From NCBI RefSeq assembly GCF_014898055.3, contig NW_023604295.1, positions 68,349,730 through 68,413,729 on the forward strand: a stretch of 64,000 nucleotides of DNA, written 5' to 3'. Under the pieces are notes generated by a model. The model had not been told where the DNA came from. It ran no database searches and saw only the letters and a program-made list of their open reading frames with translations. Below are positions 45,589 to 58,046 of this stretch, piece after piece. The first letter of the stretch is position 1. Every line of letters starts with the position of its first letter. The translations under genes and the position numbers were made by a program. This stretch comes from Talpa occidentalis. Lineage: Eukaryota; Chordata; Mammalia; Eulipotyphla; Talpidae.

Positions 45589-46117
45589 TAAAGATTTTAT
45601 TTCTGGGGCCTCCCCTGGTGGCCAGTTGAGCGCCACTCTGTGAAGCTGTCCACAGCCTCTGCAGCACTGGTTCAATCCCTGCCAGCCGGCGAGGGTCCCA
45701 CATGGTGCGGCAGACCTATCCTGTCACACCCGCTGCTCCCCTCAACAGTGTATTTTGTCAATCTGCCTGTTCTGTTCCCCGCTCTGTCTCTGGTGAATCC
45801 TCTCACCCTCCCACGCATCTGGCCTGTACCCCGGTTCTTATATAAATAAAATAAATCTTTAAAAAAAAAAAGATTTTATTTCTGCATAGAGCTGGGGTGC
45901 CTGCCAGAGGTGCAGGGGGCAAGAAGATTCACTGGAGACAGAGTGGGGAGCAGAACAGTCAGATCTACTGAAATACACTGCTAAGGGGAGCAGCAGGAGA
46001 GGTCTGCTGAGCCATGAGGGTTAGCTGCCTGGCTGGGGATAGAATGAACTCAGGCCTTCATGGTGGTAGCACGGAGACTTAACCTCTAGGCCACCAGGGA
46101 AGCCCATCTTGATTCTT
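45589..46117 (-). mobile_element. Old T+ SINE, type B, host of a nested SINE
   Basis: The antisense SINE runs from 45,589 to 46,105, with 264 bp of another SINE in its tail. The left flank TCTTGACTTCTT (45,576-45,587) and right flank TCTTGATTCTT (46,107-46,117) are related, so this is the oldest of three insertions at the site. Its head ('ccaccagggaagccc', reversed) is diverged from the other copies. Confidence 0.85.
45590..45883 (+). mobile_element. T+ SINE, type B, nested; perfect 15-bp target duplication
   Basis: The body is 45,605-45,868 on the plus strand. AAAGATTTTATTTCT at 45,590-45,604 and 45,869-45,883 is perfect and lies within the tail of the older antisense SINE. The tail has 'aataaaataaatcttt'. 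Part of the A-box region is deleted ('ggtggccagttgagcg'). Confidence 0.95.
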
Positions 46118-47430
46118 AACCAGCTTAAAATGAAAGTGAAGTCCAGTTCTGCTCAACCTTTGATTGATAAAGATGTTGATAAATATAATTGTTTAATAGT
46201 ACCTTAATTTTATTAAATTCATTTTAAACTCAATTTTTCAGCCATTTTTATGTGAGAATATAATGTCTGTTATACTTGTATTTGAAACTGATAATGGCAC
46301 ATAGTTTAGACATATGGAACATAATTAACCTAATATAGACATTATTTTTACTTGTTTTCAAAAGGACAATCTTATGTACTACTTATTCCTTTGTATACAG
46401 AATGATTTTGTTCTACCAATACCCTTCTGACCCACTTGCCAAATTGAAAGATCAAACCATACACATTTGAAAGTCATAGGTCCTCGTAACGTCCGAAAAA
46501 TATCATTTCCTAAAATGTATTTCTTAGATGTCATCTTTCAGGTTTCTTATTAGTAATTTTCTTTGATATCCTATTGTTTTCATGCCCTTACAGAAAACAG
46601 CATATACAGACTTAATGACTTTATTAGGAAGTTATTTATATTGAGAACATATTGGCCCCATATCTTTATATATGTGGCTCATATCCTGACATCTCCACTT
46701 AGAATCAATGTTCATTAACATCTACCAGTGGATTATAACTTTATGACATATGTAACAATTAATAGTACAAGAGTGCTAATCATTGCTCAAATATTGACAA
46801 ACTGAATATAGTACACAATCATACAAATAACATGTTTATCAAACATGCTCTCCTCTGTAACTTAATGATTGGTATTATATATTCTTATAGCCATTATAGT
46901 GCCCAAGCTCTAATATTCTTGCCTGTTATAACAATGTTCTTTTATTAATGCAATTAAATTTAAATACAAATATTTTGTTTTAGTTTAGACAAATATGAAA
47001 TTTTATTTAGATATCATATCAGGTAGATACAATAGGAACTGAAACTGGGAACTCTAATAAGTTGTGATTATCTCTCTGCTTATAGGAAGTTAATTGATCA
47101 TGATAGCACTAATAATTTATGACCATAGAATATTGCAAAATACATGAATTCAAGAAAAATTTTATTGTTTGAATATAGGAAAATCTATTCTCTTCTGGTT
47201 GGCAAAGTGTGTTTGGATAAACCTTGGGTTTTGAAGTTCAAAGCAGTATCCTTTTAAAGCTTGTATCTGCAACTTAAACATAATGTAACTTTGGCTCAAA
47301 TTATGAATTTACATCTACTCCCCCAAAATGGGAATGGCAAAGTATGTGTTTATATTATATGAAGAAAAAAAAATTACAAAAATGATTCAGACAGTATCTA
47401 ACAATGAATTCTCTACAAATGTTAGCAAAT
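46118..47430. other. Unassigned AT-rich DNA
   Basis: No gene or dated repeat is supported. Confidence 0.4.
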
Positions 47431-47452
47431 TTTTTTTCTTCCTTTTTTTTAA

Positions 47453-47488
<36 letters not shown>

Positions 47489-47760
47489 TATACAAGCACT
47501 GGGTACAGTCAGAAGCGGGGGAGGGGAGGGTGAAAGAATTCACTAGAGCCAGAGCGGGGAGCAGAGCAGGCAGAAGGACCAAAGTACACTGCTGAGGGGA
47601 GCAGCGGGCGGCAGGAGAGGTCTGTGCACCATGTGGGACCCTCCTCCGGTGGCCGGGGAGCAGCTGGGAATCGATTTGGCGCTGCAGAGGCTGAGGGCAG
47701 CTTCGCAACCCAGCGCTCAACCGCTTCGCCACCAGGGAGGCCCTTTTTTTCTTCCTTTTT
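47431..47760 (-). mobile_element. T+ SINE, type A, with (GATT)n tail
   Basis: The body is 47,448-47,743, reversed. The usual AATAAA-type tail is replaced by a GATT tetranucleotide array at about 47,453-47,488. The type A block 'acaagcactgggtacagtc' follows. The end is 'ccaccagggaggccc'. The T-rich 17-base flank (47,431-47,447 and 47,744-47,760) fits a target duplication. The 136-codon antisense frame is SINE-derived and not a gene. Confidence 0.92.
47453..47488 (+). repeat. (GATT)n microsatellite in a SINE tail
   Basis: About nine uninterrupted GATT units, grown from the A-rich SINE tail. Confidence 0.9.
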
Positions 47761-47811
47761 GACAACTGCAGTTAATCAGTAATCTGGATAAACTTCCTTT
47801 CCGATACTTAA

Positions 47812-48415
47812 AAATAATTGTAGAAATTTACCAAATTAGTCATATAAGTGCACAATTCAGACACATTAAGTACATTCCCATTGTTGTGCAATCATCATAT
47901 TATTGATTCTGTAACTTTTCATCATCCCAACTGATACTGTACACATTAATCAATAACTCTCCATTCTTCCCTCCCACTGGCTCTTAGTTACCATTATTTC
48001 ATCTCAACAGATTTGATTATTCCATTTACCTCATATAGGACTCATTCAATATTTGTCTAACCTTTTTGATTTAGGATGTTTTCAAGTTTATCCATGTTGT
48101 AGCAAGTATTAGAATTTTATTCTTTGTAAAAGCATACTCACACTTTGTTTATCCATTCATTCTTTGATAGGCATCTGTATTACTTTCAGCTTTAGGACAT
48201 TATTAAAAATGCTACAGTGACCATGGTGTGGAGAGATCTGTTTGAGAACCAAATATAGAGATATAGACATGAATTTGGATACCTCTACCAAATTATGTGC
48301 TTGACATATTAATTTTAAAAGTGTAGTCCATCAACAGGTGTCTTCAAAATTGAATATCCTCTATAAGTGTACCTATTCTGCCCTTAAATTATGATGTGAT
48401 TTTGGATAGTAGCAC
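47812..48415 (-). mobile_element. Old L1 (L1M-type) 3' end, antisense
   Basis: The reading order is a standard reversed L1M 3' end: 'gtgcacaattcagacacattaag', 'cattgttgtgcaatcatcat', 'gtacacattaatcaataactc', 'ggctcttagttaccattat', 'ttatccatgttgtagcaagta', 'tttgtttatccattcattc', 'cagctttaggacattatt', all with substitutions. Non-coding. Confidence 0.8.
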
Positions 48416-51400
48416 TGAGATCACTGTTTTCCTAAGCCAAATCTTCTCATCTGCTTATTTTGGCTACTCTAAACTCTTCAGTTTGACATAAGAACTCATA
48501 CTTGGTGACTAGAACTGGCCAATAAATGCAAATTTCGGTTTAAATCTAACTTTTTCTTTTCTGGTTCCTTTCTCTACCTATTCTCCAAATGTTGCCAATT
48601 TCTAGTTACAAAATAAGTTAGACAAAACTATAGAGAGCTAAAATGTTAAGGTTATGTATGTTACTCTTTGACCTAAATTATTATAAACTCACATTTTAAA
48701 ACGGTGGGCAACATTTGTCATATTTACTGTCTAATTATACTCAATCTTACATTCAATAATTTCAGCAAAGATTGAATGCATGTGAATTCCAAGCAAAGTT
48801 TGTGGATTCTGGTTATATATCAATGTATAAAATCAACCATAACAATGATGCATGAAGTTTATGTTGCATTACAGTAGGAAGAGCGTTAACAAACAAATGT
48901 GTGAAGTTTCAGCTTGAGATAACTGACAAGCAAAATAACATATGGTGAAGGGTAGAGAATGATGTGACATTGCATTGTTAAATCAAGTGCACAGCGAAGT
49001 CTGAGATTTTGATTTTGAGCAAACACAGATCTTACTCTACACAATATGAGTCACTATTTCTCATTGTATCCTGAGAGTGCTGGTGTTCTCTAGAAGAGCC
49101 CTGTCTCATTGTTTGCTAGTGTTCATTTGGTCTAGAGGAAATAAAAACAGAAATAAAATTTAAAATCTCCTATTACATGAGGAGTTATGAAATTCTCCCA
49201 TTTGACTAAAAGAATTTCAACCCAGTCACACAGATATTGTGAAACTGGAACTTACATCCTCCAATGGTTATTAACAGGTCCAGTTTTTCTCACAGGTACA
49301 ATGTAAACAATACTTGATAGATTTAGTGAGTATGTACTGCTTTTCAAGCTGCAGGCTTCATTAGAGGAGACCAGATACAGTTCTATACTAGGGTTTAAAA
49401 TTACAGTGCTCAGCCAGTTCTGTACTGGCCCTAGTCACATAGCTTCAGCTTTTATTTTACTGCCACAGCTAGAAGTCCCTTTAGTAACTAAAGATTTTTC
49501 TTTTCTCTTTTCATCTATGTCTTTTCATTGGTAATATTAAAAAAAAATTGATAACTATGTGTTTGAATCTTTGGATATGAAACTTTATAAAAGTAGGGCT
49601 GTGCTCCAAAATCTACTCAGGCCCCTATCAGAAATCCCCTCAATTAGAAGTTGAAGAGTTTGCAGTGTTTTCTGTGTGCTAAATCTCAATCTTAATACTA
49701 GTCATTTCAAAGTATACAATAATACATCTTAACAATTTGTTACAATTATTTAATTTATGGCCACAAGTACTACCTTACTAGTTGGAAATTACCTAACTAC
49801 TCATCAAGTTGGATAATAATCGAATTAGTATTGTTACAGAGAATGAAAAACAGTAAGCTTTAATATGAAGTTTAGACAGGTTAGTGTCCCTGAAGGCTTT
49901 ACCTTCCCTGTTAACTCTAGCAGACTTGACTGGAGTGATATGAAACACTATCTTATTGTCCATGTTGGGCACATTGCTCACTAAAATATGGACTTCAAAT
50001 AGCTGAGAAATGCAAAGTCATACTCCCTGGCTTCAGAAAATGACTTTAAGAGATTCAAGTTTTACTTCATGTTATACAATCTTCAACTACAAACGTTCAT
50101 ACATGATGGTTAGAATCTTCTTCCACTAAAAATCTTAGGAACCCTGCAGAAATGCTTCCTCAAGATATAAGACACCCACTGATTTGTAAGATGTTCTTTC
50201 TTTAACAGGTTACACAGCAAGAAAAGTTCTTCTCTGAAGGGAAAAAACAGATTTTCAAGAAAAAACAGATTTTCTTGTTTTAAGGATAAAACAAGATTCT
50301 AAATGCTATTCTAAAATTCCATATCAAAATGACATTAGTAAGATCCAAACCAAGAATGTGAACCAATACCACATTCAGTTAATATAAAATCCATATAATG
50401 CCACACTTTACTGTGATCATTACAATTTCTAAATGAAGTAAAAATCTAATCAGTCATATCATCAATTTTATTGATATTTTATTAAAATGTTAAAATAAAT
50501 TCTATAAAGATTTCAAATATATCTAATTATTGTGCTACTTTTATTTTTAACCTATGTCACAGAGAGTATACACTTGTGTTTTTGTGAGTTATTTCTCTGT
50601 GTGATTATTTTGTTTTTTCACACCTGTAAGAAAAACTTCAGTAGAGTCCCTTATCTTTTTCTTCTCCCTAAAATTAATGCCTGGCTTGCAAATGAAAGCT
50701 GTGCTGAAATTTCACCCTTACTCACTGAGTTGGTTTCCAATTAAAGATTTCTAAGTGCTTAAATTTCAGGTCAAACAGACTTTACAAACATATGTGGTCT
50801 AATTTAAACTCAGAGACCCAGCTACCTCTTAATTACAGTAGCTCAATATCCTAAATTTCTTTGAATATGAATGAGTTTAGAATAAACACCAGAACTTTAC
50901 ACTAAACATTGAGTGTGAATACAGTAAGAAGGGGAAAAATTGTAATCTGAAAGGGGAAAAAAACAATATTGTATCGCACTGAAGAAAAAAAAGTATTTTA
51001 AAAACCAAAAACTAATCCTAAAAAGTAGAATCCAAGGCATATGATAACCAGACACACAGAAACAGGACATAAATGACTTATTATTGTATTGGACCTCACT
51101 TTGCCAACAAGAGGAAGGGATGGATATAAAATAGATCCATTTGGAAATATTCAGATAATAAGAATATTCATGTCCCTTGTAAAAACCTATCACAAAATTC
51201 CCTCTACATCAAAGACTTAACAATCATCTACATAGAATCTACTCTGTGAGTGAAAACTCTGTACCCCGCTATGCAACCCAGTGCAGGGTATGAAAATATA
51301 TATATACTTTCCAAATATTTTCATTCATTCCTTTTCTTTAAAAAAAATCAATGTCACTCTTTTCCTCTGTGGAACAATTCTCAAATTCCCTGTGTATTTA

Positions 51401-51670
51401 ATGGGAGTGTCTAAAGATTTACTACAGGCTCCTCCCTTCATCCAGTGCAGAGTACATGTGGCCCAAGAGAACCTATCTTACTGTAAAGCTTGAACATGTA
51501 AAATCTGAATCTTGAGCATGTAAAAAACATGTAAAGCAAAATAAACATGCAAAAGAGGCTGCTTTTTAAACTTCTGGAAAATGCTAAGGGAACTCTGTGA
51601 GTTTCATGACTCCTTTATTTCTATCTCCATTTCCCTCCCTATTTTTTCTAAAGTATATTCCAATATTTCT
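48416..51670. other. Unassigned AT-rich DNA
   Basis: No gene is supported. Short frames at 50,532-50,744, 50,897-51,193 and 51,281-51,493 lack motifs. A small tandem/palindromic motif (a repeated 'aaaaaacagattttc' and its reversal) lies at 50,240-50,290. Confidence 0.4.
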
Positions 51671-52003
51671 AAGTCAGCTTGGATTGTTTTAACAAATACC
51701 ATGGACCAAGTGGCTTAAACAAAAGTTTGTTCCCCTCGCCCATAGTTCTGAAGGCTGATAGTGCTGAATCAGTATTGTGCTGGTTTGGGTGCTGGTGAGG
51801 AAACTATTGTGTGTTTGCAGATGGCTGTCTTCTTGCTATCTCCTCAGTTGGGGTGGGGGAGAGCACATCTGTGTCTCTTTCGATAAGGGCACTCTTTCCA
51901 TTCATGACCTAATGACCTCCTAATGGCCCCATGTCCAAATACAAGCATACTGGGTATTAAGGGCTTCAGCATAAGAATTTAGGGTGACATACAATTATTC
52001 TAT
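51671..52003 (-). mobile_element. MLT1-like MaLR LTR, antisense
   Basis: Matches the reversed order of a common old MaLR LTR: 'gtcagcttggattg', 'aataccatggaccaagtgg', 'cttaaacaaaag', 'gttctgaaggctg', 'ataagggcactctttcc', 'catgacctaatgacctcc', 'ccatgtccaaatacaagc' and 'gtattaagggcttcagcata'. An ancient, non-coding relic of a retrovirus-like element. Confidence 0.75.
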
Positions 52004-52137
52004 AGGAATATTTATTTTTTATCATATTGATTGATGCAATATGAAATAATACTGAGTAAAAGTGGTTATGGTCAGATTATAGTCCCTTGAAAATATATAA
52101 ATAGCAAAGTTTTATATGCTTCTCACACTTAATGCCC
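52004..52137. other. AT-rich gap between two LTRs
   Basis: Short AT-rich sequence. The ATAT target duplication of the next LTR begins at 52,138. Confidence 0.5.
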
Positions 52138-52720
52138 ATATTGTAACAGGGTGGTCCCCAGGAAAGGGGGATGTTCCCTGCCCCACCCAAGAGAGGGTGG
52201 AGCTGAGCAGGGAGAGGAGAAGCTGCAGACGAGACTGAGGAAGGAAGCAGGATGGAGCCAGGAGACCTGGAGGAGGCGCATGGAGCCTAGAGACACGTGA
52301 AGAAACTGCGTTTATCTTTTGGTCGTGGACTGGGTGACACAGATGTGGGTGAGACCCATGGGGACATGACAATGGCAGCCTTTATCTTGATGTTGATTTT
52401 GCTCTTTTCCTTCCGGGCTTGTCTGGTTGTTTCTGACCCTTTTCTGTGGGTCCCCACTGGAAGATGCTTTAGGCTTTGGGGCCTTGTTCTGGGCCAATCC
52501 CATATGGATGGACTTTTACCCACGAGGGGACGGGTAACTTTGGGTGCTTCATTTAGAAACTGGACTCTTTGCCTTACCTGTATTGTTTCCTAGTTTTATT
52601 AAAGTTCCTTCCCATTAAAGTCTCATATGTTTTGTGTTGATGCGGCGGATGGCAGAACCCATTTAGAATAGGCAGGTTTGCGGGGTTTGGGCTTCCCCTC
52701 TCCCTGTCCTATAACAATAT
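52138..52720 (+). mobile_element. Solo LTR, class-I-like, with 4-bp target duplication
   Basis: A 575-bp unit at 52,142-52,716 starting TGTAACAGG and ending CCTATAACA, the TG...CA form with short inverted ends that defines an LTR. ATAT flanks it at 52,138-52,141 and 52,717-52,720; a 4-bp duplication is typical of class I (gamma-like) retroviral integration. ATTAAA signals near 52,598 and 52,614 and a T/G-rich stretch suggest the R/U5 side on the right, hence plus orientation. The unit is GC-richer than its surroundings and keeps many CpGs, so it looks relatively recent. No internal retroviral genes lie beside it, so it is a solo LTR left by recombination. The 98- and 86-codon frames inside it are chance. 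Confidence 0.82.
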
Positions 52721-55419
52721 TAATACATGAAATATAATTCTAACTTTATAAATTAAGAACTGATCTTTTGAGGGAATCTAAGTTACTTGAGTAAAATATC
52801 AGTCTAGAAACTAGCAGAGACAGAATACAAGCCTTTGGCCTTATGACTTTCCAAGCTGTGTTCATAAATAATAAAACAATATAGTATACACAAGATTGTT
52901 AGTCAAAAAAATGTATTAGCAATTCTATGGAACCAATTATTATGTCATATATTTCTCCACCCAGAATCTAGTAGAATATTGAGTGTTTTGCCAAGTACTA
53001 GTAGTACCATTTAGTAACTGAGCGAGGGGAAAATGACAATGCAAAAAGGATTTTTGTACCTTTTAAGAAAAGCTGCACCTGGCATATTAAATGCTATCTT
53101 TAACAGAAACACTGGTATAGAGAAAAAGATCACACACACACAGACACAAATGTAAAATATACTTAATTCTACACAATAAGACTTCATGTAAGCTTTTGAC
53201 TTCTTACAGCATTATGTATGCTGATAAAAAAGTTGTTGAAACAGGAAAGTTCTGATTTCCAAGTGCTGATATAAGAATTCTTTGCCAAGTATAACATGTC
53301 CTAAGTATGCTAAATATCCCATTTGGATTCAAATCTTCTAACCAAGTATCTATTCTGTCAAGGAAGATGTACATTCTGTAACCTATGGTGACCAAATAAG
53401 TTTTGAGAATTAAACAGTCACTCCCCAAGCTGTCTACACATCATAAACAGAGAGGACTTTGTCACTTCCAAGGCATATTAAATTAGAATGCAGGTTTCTG
53501 GGCTTCTGACATTTGTATTCTGAAGAATATGAGATGCTGGTGGTTAGTTAGCATCAATTTATAACACAAGAGATGGCCATGAACAAGTCAGAGTTGGCAC
53601 TAGATCTGAGTGTGTTTCAATAAAAATGTATGGCCCCCAAAATATTGTTAGAATTATATTGTCTTTATTCTCCATTGGTATAATCAGGTAGTGAAACTGA
53701 ACATTCACCAAAGGTACATGTTATCTGTCTCATCATAAATCTTTGAACCTCTTAAGTCTGTTATGGCATTGATATACAAAAATGATATTTTTAAGTTGCC
53801 ATGGAAATAACACCATTCACATTTACTCTGGAAGCAAGATTTCTTGATATTTTTTAATGCACATAAATATTTCCTTAATAATTCACAGGAGCAAATGTAT
53901 TTCTGTGTTCATAAATGTAAGAAAAATTCTTGATTTTGAAATGTACTATCTGCATAGCATCCTTGAGCCTAAGGGCCTAGGGGAGAAATTATGAGTTAGA
54001 ACCCAAAATATTAATGTTGATTTATATCAGCCTTAGGTCAGTCATTTATAAGTTATAGATTATATCATAGAACTGGACCTAACCTCATTTTATTTCTTTG
54101 CTACAGCAAAGCACAGTTTCAAAAATCATCATTTGGAAAGCATAGCAGGCATCAGGGAAGGTGGGCACCTCACTTTCTTCCTCTCATAGTGACGAATTCA
54201 TTTTTGAAATTCTGATGGAATATTCAAATTGCAGTGTATTAAAAAAAATTTCAAATTGTATTTTCACAAATCTTTCTTTGTCTCTATTCCTCACATGAGA
54301 AAGTCATTCTTGTTATGAAACTCAGTGATAAATTCCTTAGTTGACTATAAGGATAACTGTGATTCTTCTTTTATATAAAAACTAAAATTATAGTTTTTTA
54401 TAGTATTCTGGATGTAGGAAGAAAGATGTTTATTCCCATTCAAATATTAACTATATATTATTTATTTTAAAAAGAAAATTACACTGTCATCTGGTTTTGT
54501 TTGAATTAACCCACTTTGATATGCCTGTGGTGTTTACCTAGATAAAATGTCAATTTATTAGCAAAAAATTAAAATCTATGTGGAAAATACAACATCTGTT
54601 AATTATTTTTTGGTAGAAGACAAATAATAAGTGAGTTTATTTCTAATAATTAAATTAAAAAGCTCCCTAGAAGTTTGGATAATTGTTTCTCTATGCCCAT
54701 ATTCACAACTGAAAATGCAAATTACTCACAGCAATTATAAGTAAAATGTGGTCGTCAGGTATTTGCACGGAATTGGGGGAATGAAAGGATGCTAACAGAG
54801 TTTGAAAAATTTGCTTATTTTATAGGTAAGTAATTTCTTCAATGGGAGTTATTTAGTTCAATTAGTTTTATCAGATAAAAGCTGAATTTGGTGTCTCACT
54901 TCCAGGTTTATTTCTATTCTGTGTTAGTTTCTGGATGATTTCCATTTTTCTCAGTCTGTTATTAAAGAATAAAGAAGAGGAAACAGATGTTGGGAAACAA
55001 AGGGTAATAAATGCAACCAAAGAAAAGGATTCAGATGAAAATATACATCAAAGGCTGAATTTGATTCCACCATATGGAGATTAAATAAAATGACCAGATT
55101 TTCTCCTGAAGGAGAGATGCAGAAGGTTCAAATAAATCATGTCCATAACCTTGTTATCACCAACAAATTGATCTCCGCTTTTTTCAACTTTACTTCGGAA
55201 ATAAAATTTTAGTTCAAACTTTTTCATTTTCTCATCATCAATTCATTTCAGTCTGACTTCAACCCCCATTTCACAGAAATGAATTTTGTTAAATTTATTT
55301 CATAAAGGTTACAGCACCTTTAATATGAGTTTAGGATGAATCTCTGATTTCCCTTTATCTTATATCTTTAAGTATATGTTACTGTGACTTATTTCTTGAA
55401 ATATTATTTCCTCTTGATT
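52721..55419. other. Unassigned AT-rich DNA
   Basis: No gene is supported. A short CA tract lies near 53,131-53,147. TAAT-rich stretches around 54,460-54,760 are notable only in composition. Confidence 0.4.
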
Positions 55420-55750
55420 CTATTTATTATTTTTCCTCTAATATCTCTGGCCTCTCTTCATTCTCCCTTGCTGACTTTTTTCCCTCCTCCAGATGGTCAC
55501 ATAATGGGGTGTCTGTAACTTTGGTCCTCATCTTTTTTTGCTTTCCCTACACTCACTCCCTCAGAGAGCTCACCTATTCCATGGCCTCAGTTTCACTCTA
55601 TACACAAAAGCAAACGTATATCATTAACCCAAACCACTCTCCTGTGCATTAGAAACCAAATTTGTAGCCTTCATTTGTTATATACATAAACATGTCTTCA
55701 AGACCCTTTAAAATTTACATACCCAAAATGAAGTTTTAATCTTCTTCAGG
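55420..55750 (+). mobile_element. L2 fragment (internal region)
   Basis: Diverged wording matches the L2 reverse-transcriptase region: 'gtctgtaactttggtcctcatc', 'ccctacactcactccctcag', 'gctcacctattccatggcctc', then 'ccttcatttgttatatac', in the L2 order. No frame survives. Confidence 0.55.
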
Positions 55751-56004
55751 AATAGATTGTGAGATGATGTTCAAATTAACATTTTTAAGTATTATTCAAA
55801 AACAACAAAGCGCATTCCTAGGGAACACCACAGATGATGTATTCCAGACAATAGTTTGTCGATCAAATTCCCTTTAACAAGTCTCCATGATAGGACATGG
55901 TCACTGTTATATTGACCTCTTAAAGAGCCTCTTCTTTTACAAAAAGAAAATAATGCTGAGTTGCTGACTCTAATATTGTAGGTTCAATATCACTTTTAAT
56001 TACA
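55751..56004. other. Unassigned AT-rich DNA
   Basis: Gap between two L2 pieces of opposite orientation. Confidence 0.4.
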
Positions 56005-56572
56005 AACTCATTCACTCCATCACCATTCACTTAATCCTAAACTTACATCAATGAAATACACAAGACTAGGCCCCTGGTCTCATGAAACTTACAGTCCAAT
56101 CAGGGGAAAACAAGTAATAAATATATGTACAAATAAGATACATTTAGAGGACAAGTAAATTTTCTGTAGAAAATTAAACAGGAAAATGTACACAGAATTT
56201 CTTAGAGTTGGTTGCTACTTTGAGTTTGAGGACAGTTCTTTAAGGAGGCAACATGTCTCATAAGATCAAAAGGATGGAAAGATGCAGGAGATGAAAGATC
56301 AGAGAGAATAACTGAGGCAAGGATGTAGGAGTTCAGATGGTCTCATGTGGTGATGGAGGGGGCTAAATGAGTGTGCATGTTAGAGGACAAAAATGGTGAG
56401 GGTGGGGAAGTGATCAGGTGAGATTTCATAGCATGGGGAAGAGATATAAACAGAGAGGGTGTGAAAGAAAAAAAATACCCTATTCTGTAAGATCCTTTCC
56501 TATGCTAACTTTGTATTTTATTCCAAGTGTAATGGGAAGCCATTAATGATGGAGTTCAGATGATAGGATTTC
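56005..56572 (-). mobile_element. L2 3' end, antisense
   Basis: Reversed L2 order: 'actcattcactccatc', 'ggtctcatgaaacttacagtcc', 'gtaataaatatatgtac', 'tgaggcaaggatgtagg', 'attttattccaagtgtaatggg', 'aagccattaatgatgg'. It ends where the LTR below begins, so the LTR probably inserted into it. Confidence 0.65.
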
Positions 56573-56573
56573 G

Positions 56574-57115
56574 TGTGTGGGGTTCTTAGGTCCTTCTGAG
56601 AAAGAATTCAGCAGATTTTCCCTTTCATCAGCACACAGCAAGTTTATTGAGAAAAGGAGAACAAGGAAGACTAGATGACTAAGTAGACAGGCAGTCAGAA
56701 TTAAATTAAAAGGCAAGAGCTGCATTTTGCCAGGTCAAATTGCTCTTTAGTGGAATTATCGTGGAAATTACCACCTTGAGGTCAAATTGGGTTAGTCTTC
56801 TAAAATAGAAATAATCCTCTCTGTCCCCTTTTCTGGCTGATTATCTTTTCTACACCACCTTAGATTCCTAGAACCTTCCATAGCTGGTTTATTTGAAATT
56901 TAGTAATCATCCCTACCCCCACCCTCTGGTGTTTGTCCCGCCTAAATTTTTCTACTCTAAGGTTGCATCATTAGGAGTGACAGGCTTAAGGTGCCTGTCA
57001 CCTTAATATATTTTGGTTTCATAAATAATGCTTACCCTCGTTAGATTGCTGATCCATCTTTAGGGAAAAACTATGAGATATAAGAGTTCAAAAGTCATTG
57101 GAGACCATGCCCCCA
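56574..57115 (-). mobile_element. Class-I-like LTR, antisense
   Basis: The plus strand starts 'tgtgtggggttcttagg' and contains 'cacagcaagtttattgag', whose reverse complement is an AATAAACTTGCTG polyadenylation/R region typical of gammaretrovirus-like LTRs. The right end is not exact, and no flanking duplication was confirmed. Confidence 0.55.
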
Positions 57116-57189
57116 CCTAGTTGAGGAGGCTAAGCTATAATATAAATTAAATCAACAGAGAAAATAAAAAATGGAGGAGAGTAGAAGTT

Positions 57190-57735
57190 CTGTATTTTAT
57201 CTACTAGTGCATAACAAATTCCCCCAACTCTAGCTTCTTCTACTTCTGTGGGTCAGGGATCTGACACAACTTACCCTGGATCTCTAGTTCAGGGTCTCTC
57301 ACAGACTGTAAAGAAGATGTTGCCTGCACTTTAATCTGGTCAAATATCAACTAGGTAAAGATTTGTTTCAAAAATCATGTGATTGATGGCAAAATTCCAT
57401 TCCTCAAAAGTTGTTAAATCCACAGCCTCTGTTACTCTCTGGCTACTGTCCATGGGACACTTTACGTTCCTTCCCAGGCTGCTCCTCCAGTGGGGCAACT
57501 TGTTTGCTTCATAAACATGGATTCAGAGAAAGCAGTAATAAGAGTCTACTAGAAAGACAGAGTCAGAGCTGTTTACAACCATATGAAAGTGGAATTCCAT
57601 AACTTTTGTCATATTCTGTTTCTTAAAAAGAAGACATTAGGGCCAGTCTATATCCAAGGAGATTTTACTCAATGGCAAGAGTACCAGGAGGTTCAGCTCA
57701 TCAAAAGTCATGTTAAATGTCACCCTAAAAGTATA
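57190..57735 (-). mobile_element. Old LTR- or MER-type repeat, antisense
   Basis: 'gtgcataacaaattccccc', 'cttctgtgggtcagggatctg', 'agttcagggtctctcacag', 'tcctccagtggggcaac', 'agagtctactagaaagacag' and 'taccaggaggttcagctcatc' occur in the order of a very common mammalian medium-reiteration repeat. I recall the pattern but not a safe family name. The 63- and 79-codon frames across it are chance. Confidence 0.5.
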
Positions 57736-57844
57736 TTATTAGATCTCCAATGGTTTATTTATGTCCCCCCCAAATGCAAACATTCCTTCTCCAGAAGTAT
57801 CATCCCATATAGCATCAGCTAAAAGTCCAAATAGCCATCATTAA

Positions 57845-58046
57845 AATTAGTTGCAGCTTCTTGTTCCATTCCTCTAATTGTGTGAAATGTGACTCTCTAG
57901 GCTAGACCTGTGACACTCATTTATGTCACATAAGCCTTCCCAAAGTGATGAGCCACATGTGTGCAGAATTTAATTAAATAGTTAAGATATGAAGCAGCTA
58001 GATTTTGTGGCATTTTGTTATAAAGCAACAGAAAACCAAGACAATT
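57845..58046 (+). mobile_element. Possible MLT1-like LTR 3' part
   Basis: 'gctagattttgtggcatttt', 'gttataaagcaacagaaaacc' and 'aagacaa' resemble the closing segment of MaLR LTRs ('...tttgttatagcagccc...'). The left end is vague. Confidence 0.4.

Noticed and set aside
52297..52593. 98-codon frame with a signal-like hydrophobic stretch
   Set aside because: It lies wholly inside the solo LTR, has no recognised domain, and antisense frames of similar length overlap it.
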